Assembly: GCA_902633515.1 (NCBI GenBank) | Contig: CACPGB010000004.1 | Span: forward strand, 1 to 37,837 | Direction of reading: 5' to 3' | Source: an uncultured Pelagibacteraceae bacterium | Lineage (GTDB): Bacteria; Pseudomonadota; Alphaproteobacteria; Pelagibacterales; Pelagibacteraceae | Length of the DNA: 37,837 nt | Shown here: piece by piece, positions 32,954 through 37,837 of the stretch | Position numbering within the stretch: the stretch's first letter is position 1 | Layout: each line of letters begins with the position of its first letter | Program-made: the position numbers and the translations under genes | The notes under the pieces: generated by a model | The model's database searches: none | The model's input: only the letters and a program-made list of their open reading frames with translations | What the model was told of the DNA's origin: nothing

Positions 32954-34126
32954 ATGATTAATTACTTATCTAAACCTTTTAAATGGTTTTTTAAACTTGA
33001 AGCTGCTAGCGGTCTAGTTTTGCTATTTGCGGCTATAATTGCATTAATAATCAGTAACTCTAATTTATCTGATTTATATTTTTCAACTTTAAATAAATAC
33101 TTATTTATAGGTATTAACAACTTTGGGTTAAAATTATCTGTTTTACATTGGATTAATGATGCCTTAATGGCAATATTTTTTTTCTTTGTCACTTTAGAAA
33201 TAAAAAGAGAATTTTTACAAGGAGAGCTTTCAAATATAAAACAAGCCTTACTTCCAATAATTGCTGCTGTAGGTGGTATGTTAGTTCCTGCATTATTTTA
33301 TGTATTTATAAACTTCGGTGATAGCGAAACTATGAATGGATGGGCTATTCCCTCTGCTACCGACATTGCTTTCTCACTTGGTGTATTATCTCTATTAGGA
33401 AAGAGAGTACCATTATCTCTAAAAGTTTTTTTAACTGCTTTAGCAATCATTGATGACTTAGGAGCGATTGTTATCATTGCTTTATTTTATTCAGGTGATT
33501 TGAACGTCAAATACTTAACGCTTATGCTATTAGCTTTTATTATGCTATTAGTAATAAATAAATTTGATATTAAAAAATTTTTACCTTACTTAGTTGTAGG
33601 TATATTTCTTTGGGACTTTACACATAATTCAGGTATTCATGCTACTATTGCTGGAGTTTTATTGGCCATGACCATACCTCACCGAAAGAAAGAAAAAGAT
33701 TTTTCTTTATTAATCAAAGTTGAACATGCAATAAGTCCTTACGTAGCTTTTGGTATTATGCCTTTATTTGCTTTTGCAAATGCAGGAGTATCTCTAGAGG
33801 GCTTATCTTTCAATTCTTTATTAGACAAAGTGCCACTAGGAATTTTATTAGGATTATTTATAGGTAAACAATTAGGTGTGTTTGTATTTTCATATATATC
33901 AATTAAAACAAAAATTGCTCAAATGCCTAACAATTCAAATTGGTATAACTTTTATGGTGTTGGCGTTCTAACAGGTATTGGTTTTACAATGAGTCTTTTT
34001 GTTGGAAATTTAGCTTTTGTTGAGAATATGCAATATATGGATGGTGTAAAAATAGGAGTACTAACTGGGTCACTTTTATCCACTTTATTTGGTTACTTCT
34101 TAATACTACTTACACCTAATAAATGA
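32954..34126 (+). CDS. nhaA: Na+/H+ antiporter NhaA
   Basis: Exchanges Na+ for H+ across the inner membrane and is important for ion balance in seawater. The 390 residues have about 12 helices. The ion-binding pair Asp167-Asp168 is in ALAIIDDLGAI, and ATDIAF holds Asp137 corresponding to E. coli Asp133. GIHATIAGVLLAM and FGIMPLFAFANAGVSLEG are family landmarks. The last codons overlap gpx by 4 bases (ATGA). Confidence 0.96.
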   Translation: MINYLSKPFKWFFKLEAASGLVLLFAAIIALIISNSNLSDLYFSTLNKYLFIGINNFGLKLSVLHWINDALMAIFFFFVTLEIKREFLQGELSNIKQALLPIIAAVGGMLVPALFYVFINFGDSETMNGWAIPSATDIAFSLGVLSLLGKRVPLSLKVFLTALAIIDDLGAIVIIALFYSGDLNVKYLTLMLLAFIMLLVINKFDIKKFLPYLVVGIFLWDFTHNSGIHATIAGVLLAMTIPHRKKEKDFSLLIKVEHAISPYVAFGIMPLFAFANAGVSLEGLSFNSLLDKVPLGILLGLFIGKQLGVFVFSYISIKTKIAQMPNNSNWYNFYGVGVLTGIGFTMSLFVGNLAFVENMQYMDGVKIGVLTGSLLSTLFGYFLILLTPNK

Positions 34127-34668
34127 CAAAAAAATTTATATTAGGTTTTACAATAATTATGTTTTTTTTTAAAAACTCAGCTATCGCAAATTATGAAGAA
34201 AACTTTTTTGATCTAAATATTGAGAGTATATCTGGTGAAACAATAAATTTTAGTGATTTCAAAAATAACGCAGTATTAATTGTAAATACGGCAAGTTATT
34301 GTGGATTTACAAATCAATATCAAGAACTTCAAATCCTTTGGGATAAATATAAAAAAAAGGGTTTAGTTGTTATTGCTGTACCGTCAAATTCATTTAATCA
34401 AGAAAAAAATAAGAATTCAGAAGTTAAAGAATTTTGTGAAGTAAATTTTAATATCACCTTTCCAATTTCAGCTATTACCGAAGTAAAAGGAAATAATGCG
34501 CATAAGTTATTTAAATGGGCTAAAACTAATCATGGTAGCTCAGCAGTACCAAAATGGAATTTTCATAAGATTCTAATAAATAAAGAAGGAAAAATTGAGG
34601 ATACCTTTTCTTCCTTTACTAAGCCATTATCAAATAAGATAATTAATAAAATAGAGAATATTTTATAA
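34123..34668 (+). CDS. Exported glutathione peroxidase-family protein
   Basis: Thiol peroxidase that reduces hydroperoxides. The 181 residues start with a signal peptide (MTKKFILGFTIIMFFFKNSAIA, cleavage probably after residue 22), so it acts in the periplasm. The catalytic triad is visible: peroxidatic Cys60 in NTASYCGFTNQY, Gln93 in PSNSFNQE, and Trp145 (with Asn146) in PKWNFHK. Cys105 in EVKEFCEVNF is a candidate resolving cysteine, as in thioredoxin-dependent family members. The stop codons of this gene and the converging MBL gene overlap in TTATAA. Confidence 0.88.
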   Translation: MTKKFILGFTIIMFFFKNSAIANYEENFFDLNIESISGETINFSDFKNNAVLIVNTASYCGFTNQYQELQILWDKYKKKGLVVIAVPSNSFNQEKNKNSEVKEFCEVNFNITFPISAITEVKGNNAHKLFKWAKTNHGSSAVPKWNFHKILINKEGKIEDTFSSFTKPLSNKIINKIENIL

Positions 34669-35433
34669 ATTTAGAGCAAGCCCATCAAAAGCTGGTATTA
34701 TATTTTTAGGTAAAATTTTCTTTAGAACTTTGTAATCTAATACTGGAGATAAATTGGTTAAAATTGCTTTTCTTGGTTTGAACTCTCTAATCATAGAAAG
34801 GGAGGTCTCTAAATTAAAATGTGATGGATGGTAGTTATACCAAAGGCAATCTATTACTAAAAATTTTAAATTTTTAAAATATCTGAAATCTTTTCTATAA
34901 ATTTTACTTACATCACTAATATAAGCCAATTTCTTATCAATAATAAAGCAATTAGATTTAACTTTTCCGTGTTCAACTTTAATTGATTTAACAGAAATTT
35001 TTTTCTTATTATTAGATGTAAAAAAAGTTTTAGGTAATTTATGCAATTTTAATGTAGCAGGATACTCTCTAGAGAAACTTTTAAATATATATGAAAAATT
35101 ATTTTTCAAATATTTAGAGGTAAATGGATCTGCATAAACATCGATTTGATTTTTGCTACTTATATAAAATGATCTTAAATCATTAATTCCATGTGTTTGA
35201 TCACCATGCATATGTGAAAAAAGCACTTTATTTATCTTTTTAATCTTATGTCTTAATAGTTGTTGACGTAAATCAGGTGATGTATCAATTAAAATATTTT
35301 GACTAGAGGTTTTTAATAGTGCAGAACATCGTGTTCTATAATTTTTCTTAATTTTAGGATCACAATTACCAAAAAAACCATCTGGCCTTGGTACACCCAT
35401 TGAACTACCACAACCAAGTATTATAAACTTCAT
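34663..35433 (-). CDS. MBL-fold hydrolase (PhnP-like) with an incomplete second metal site
   Basis: A 256-residue metallo-beta-lactamase-fold protein beginning MKFIILGCGSSMGVPRP, then ILIDTSPDLRQQLL. The metal motif reads SHMHGDQTHG: His74, His76 and Asp78 are kept but the usual next His is Gln79. His155 (EHG) and bridging Asp174 (ISDVS) are present, while the final ligand His, expected in a T-N-M-H motif, is Ser229 (TNLSP). The Zn1 site is thus complete and the Zn2 histidines are lost. Close relatives sit after metG-tatD in alphaproteobacteria and are annotated as phosphodiesterases; activity here is uncertain. Confidence 0.83.
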   Translation of the reverse strand: MKFIILGCGSSMGVPRPDGFFGNCDPKIKKNYRTRCSALLKTSSQNILIDTSPDLRQQLLRHKIKKINKVLFSHMHGDQTHGINDLRSFYISSKNQIDVYADPFTSKYLKNNFSYIFKSFSREYPATLKLHKLPKTFFTSNNKKKISVKSIKVEHGKVKSNCFIIDKKLAYISDVSKIYRKDFRYFKNLKFLVIDCLWYNYHPSHFNLETSLSMIREFKPRKAILTNLSPVLDYKVLKKILPKNIIPAFDGLALNL

Positions 35434-35439
35434 TCGATC

Positions 35440-36201
35440 TTAATTAAAAAAAAGATTATTAAAATTATTAGTGGTGATCTTAATAAGTTGAGATTTTTCA
35501 ATACCCTTTATTTCTGCAAGTTTAGCTGCAGTAAAATCTATAAATGATGGTTCATTTTTTTTTCCTCGATTTGGCACTGGAGCTAAAAAGGGACTATCTG
35601 TTTCAATTAGAATTCTATCTAATGGAAGAAACTTAAATGTACTCTGAAGGTCAACAGAATTCTTAAAGGTAATAATACCACTTGCAGAAAAATAAGAGTT
35701 AAATTTTAAGAGCTTTTCTGCAAATTTTTGGGATCCTGTGAAACAATGCATCAAAATTTTGAGCTTTTCACCTTTGTATTCATTTAATATTTCATAAGTT
35801 TTTTCTTCAGCATTTCTTGAATGAATAATCAATGGTATATTTGCTTTTAATGCAGCTGAAATGTGTATCTTGAAACTTTCTATTTGTTTATCTCTATCTG
35901 AATTATCGTAATAAAAATCAAGACCAGTCTCCCCTACTCCAATAATTTTTTTATTTTCATCTAAATTTTTTTTGAAAAATTCTGAGTTGACGTTATTTTT
36001 ATTTGCCTCATGTGGGTGTATTCCAATGGTGCCAAATATAATTTCATCCTTATTTACAATTTCTTTAACTCTAGAAAAACTTTCAATAGAGGTTGAGATT
36101 GTTAATAATTTTTTAACACCGATTTTTTTTGATCGCTGTATAACATTTTTTAAATCACTAAATAATGGCTCATGATCTAGATGGCAATGTGAATCAATCA
36201 T
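35440..36201 (-). CDS. tatD: TatD-family metal-dependent hydrolase
   Basis: Probable DNase or phosphoesterase of the TIM-barrel amidohydrolase superfamily. The 253 residues begin MIDSHCHLDHEPL with metal-binding His5 and His7. GVGETGLDFYYD contributes the metal Glu, PLIIHSRNAEEKT and LMHCFTGSQKFAEK give further His ligands, and ILIETDSPFLAPVPNRGKKNEP is the family end motif. It overlaps the metG start by 8 bases and precedes the MBL gene by 6. Confidence 0.93.
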   Translation of the reverse strand: MIDSHCHLDHEPLFSDLKNVIQRSKKIGVKKLLTISTSIESFSRVKEIVNKDEIIFGTIGIHPHEANKNNVNSEFFKKNLDENKKIIGVGETGLDFYYDNSDRDKQIESFKIHISAALKANIPLIIHSRNAEEKTYEILNEYKGEKLKILMHCFTGSQKFAEKLLKFNSYFSASGIITFKNSVDLQSTFKFLPLDRILIETDSPFLAPVPNRGKKNEPSFIDFTAAKLAEIKGIEKSQLIKITTNNFNNLFFN

Positions 36202-37735
36202 TTTGTTTTTCTATTTTCTTAAATAGTATATCAATTTTATTAATATCACTTCCTTTTTTTAAAAAATCATTATTTCCGATTGTCTCAAAAAGTACATCTT
36301 TTTCTTTAAGATTAAAAATTTTAAGTGCTCTAAGTGATGATTGCGGAATAATGGGATATAGTAAAAAAGATACTTTTCTAAGAATTTCAAGAGTTGTGTA
36401 AACTATTGTGTTTAATCTGATCTTATCATCTTTTTTTTTCCACGGCTCCTGATCATTAAAATATTTATTGGCTTCAAATAATCGATTAACAATATAATTA
36501 ATATAATAATTGATATTTTGATTGTCTATTTCTGATCTTAACTTATTTAAATTTTGACTATATTCATCTAAAAGTTTTATGTCATCATTTTCAAATTTGA
36601 CTTTTTCTGGCACCTTGCTATCACAATTTTTAATAACAAAAGCAGATACACGTTGACATAAATTACCAAAATTATTTGCTAAATCACTATTAATACAATC
36701 CTCTAATCTTTCTTGGGAAATATTACCATCATTTCCAAATGAAACTTCTTTTATTAAATAATATCTTAAAGGATCCAATCCATATTGTTTTATAATTTCT
36801 AATGGATCCAATATATTTCCTTTCGATTTAGACATTTTTTCCTCATTGGATAATATCCATCCGTGTCCATAAACTTTTTTTGGAGGAGAAATTTTTGCAG
36901 CCAATAGGAATGCAGGCCAATATATTGCATGAAATCTCAATATATCTTTTCCGATCAAGTGAACAGATGCTGGCCAAAATTTTTTATATAACTCATCATC
37001 TTTATTGGGATAATTTAAAGCACTAATATAATTAGTGAGAGCATCTAACCATACATATATTACATGATCATCATCATTTGGGACCTTAATACCCCATGAA
37101 AAACTTTTTCTACTCACTGACAAATCCTTTAATCCACTTTTAACAAAACTTATCACTTCATTTTTCCTAGACGCTGGAGAAATAAAAGCAGGATTTTTTT
37201 GGTAAAATTCTAATAATGGCTTTTCCCACTTAGATAATCTAAAAAAATAAGACTCCTCATCAACCCATTCAACAGGGGATTTAGATGATATAGCAACTTT
37301 TTTACTATCAAGCTCTTCTATTTCATCTTCATTGTAAAACGCCTCATCCGATACAGAATACCAACCAGAATATTTTGATAAATAAATATCATCATTTTTT
37401 TTCAATTCTTCCCATAAATATTGAACAGATTTTTTATGTCGAGACTCGGTTGTTCGTATAAAATCATTATTTGTTAAATTTAAGGTTTTTGATAAATTCT
37501 TGAATGTTTTGCTAATTTCATCACAGAACGCCAAAGGTTCAACTCCTTTTTTTTCAGCAGCTCTTTGAATTTTTAAACCGTGTTCATCAGTCCCAGTCAG
37601 AAAATAAACTTTATATCCATCAATTCTTTTAAATCTAGCAAAAAAATCAGCAATAATACTTGAATAAGCATGTCCCATATGAGGTTTAGCTGAGGGATAA
37701 TAAATAGGTGTTGTAATATAATAATTTTTACTCAT
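36194..37735 (-). CDS. metG: Methionyl-tRNA synthetase
   Basis: Charges tRNA-Met. The 513 residues match the short form without the C-terminal tRNA-binding dimer domain. HIGH appears as HMGH at residues 19-22, and the KMSKSKGN loop is near residue 300; YWPAFLLAAKISPPKKVYGHGWIL precedes it. TGTDEHGLKIQRAAEKKG starts the connective peptide, which lacks the four-Cys zinc knuckles, as in the MetG2 subclass. It is downstream of a gene that ends 8 bases inside it, apparently holB. Confidence 0.96.
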   Translation of the reverse strand: MSKNYYITTPIYYPSAKPHMGHAYSSIIADFFARFKRIDGYKVYFLTGTDEHGLKIQRAAEKKGVEPLAFCDEISKTFKNLSKTLNLTNNDFIRTTESRHKKSVQYLWEELKKNDDIYLSKYSGWYSVSDEAFYNEDEIEELDSKKVAISSKSPVEWVDEESYFFRLSKWEKPLLEFYQKNPAFISPASRKNEVISFVKSGLKDLSVSRKSFSWGIKVPNDDDHVIYVWLDALTNYISALNYPNKDDELYKKFWPASVHLIGKDILRFHAIYWPAFLLAAKISPPKKVYGHGWILSNEEKMSKSKGNILDPLEIIKQYGLDPLRYYLIKEVSFGNDGNISQERLEDCINSDLANNFGNLCQRVSAFVIKNCDSKVPEKVKFENDDIKLLDEYSQNLNKLRSEIDNQNINYYINYIVNRLFEANKYFNDQEPWKKKDDKIRLNTIVYTTLEILRKVSFLLYPIIPQSSLRALKIFNLKEKDVLFETIGNNDFLKKGSDINKIDILFKKIEKQND

Positions 37736-37837
37736 TTAAAAGCTTTGAATTTATCTCTAAAAATAAAGATTCATCATCTAAATTGAATTTCTTAAAATCA
37801 TTTATTCTTCTTAAAAAATAATTGTAAACATCTGAAT
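37728..37837 (-). CDS. holB: C-terminal end of an upstream gene, probably DNA polymerase III delta' subunit
   Basis: Thirty-five codons of an open frame enter from the right edge and stop at 37728, overlapping the metG start by 8 bases. The peptide ends with NSKLLNE. It is too short to identify by motif; holB is inferred because tmk-holB-metG-tatD is the normal alphaproteobacterial order. The other two frames on this strand are closed by stops in this stretch, supporting this frame. Confidence 0.5.
   Translation of the reverse strand, partial: SDVYNYFLRRINDFKKFNLDDESLFLEINSKLLNE

Overview
The window looks like a piece of a SAR11-type (Candidatus Pelagibacter-like) marine alphaproteobacterial chromosome. 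The reasons are the very AT-rich and Lys/Ile/Asn-rich coding, overlapping or abutting genes almost everywhere, alphaproteobacterial gene orders (glyA-nrdR-ribD-ribE-ribB-ribH-nusB-thiL; bamE next to a cytochrome bc1 chaperone and rpmF-plsX-ihfA; holB-metG-tatD-MBL), a K+-independent type H+-pyrophosphatase, and a SAM-V riboswitch in front of metY. Most of the window is core metabolism. The accessory part is about 15.0-19.7 kb, with a smaller patch at 30.8-32.3 kb.

Layout. 1-1965 (+): end of lepB (cut by the window edge inside its catalytic Ser-Met motif), rnc, recO. 1966-2955 (-): hemB. 3047-10345 (+): a 2-oxoglutarate oxygenase of the Asp/Asn-hydroxylase type, rpiB, glyA, nrdR, the riboflavin genes ribD, ribE, ribBX and ribH, then nusB and thiL. 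10428-12533: hppA. 12520-13005 (-): bamE, whose start codon overlaps that of a divergent bc1-complex chaperone gene that leads into rpmF-plsX-ihfA. 15026-15100: tRNA-Glu, followed 5 nt later by a GIY-YIG protein and then a double-domain glycosyltransferase. 17469-18422 (-): a tyrosine recombinase with a perfect 14-bp inverted repeat (7-nt spacer) directly before its start codon. 18505-18958: a 58-residue membrane protein and a GC-rich structured RNA ending in a strong terminator, 7 nt before a short ogt-type gene. 19275-19697: a gene-free gap.

19698-24938 (-): two transporters (EamA, AEC), hom, a small lipoprotein, argC, rpsI, rplM. 25019-26469 (+): tandem SAM-II-like and SAM-V riboswitches and metY. 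26466-27479 (-): ctaA. 27523-27813 (+): a minimal chorismate mutase. 27814-30681 (-): tRNA-Pro, a complex I accessory subunit, a short SbmA/BacA protein, glpX, a MerR regulator, rpmG. 30803-32348: a methyltransferase and a converging GT34-like glycosyltransferase. 32478-34668 (+): a zinc-ribbon membrane protein, nhaA, gpx. 34663-37837 (-): an MBL-fold hydrolase, tatD, metG and the last codons of what is probably holB.

The best leads for something undescribed are: (1) the loxP/dif-like inverted repeat at the recombinase start; (2) the GC-rich structured RNA before ogt; (3) two tRNA genes that are each followed, after an identical 5-nt AU-only spacer, by an ATG, suggesting mRNAs made by tRNA 3' processing; (4) the tandem SAM riboswitches with a mutually exclusive helix; and (5) several enzymes that have lost metal ligands or domains (NrdR, the MBL hydrolase, the RibBX C-terminal domain, SbmA). 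All functional statements rest on reading motifs by eye; no database search was possible.
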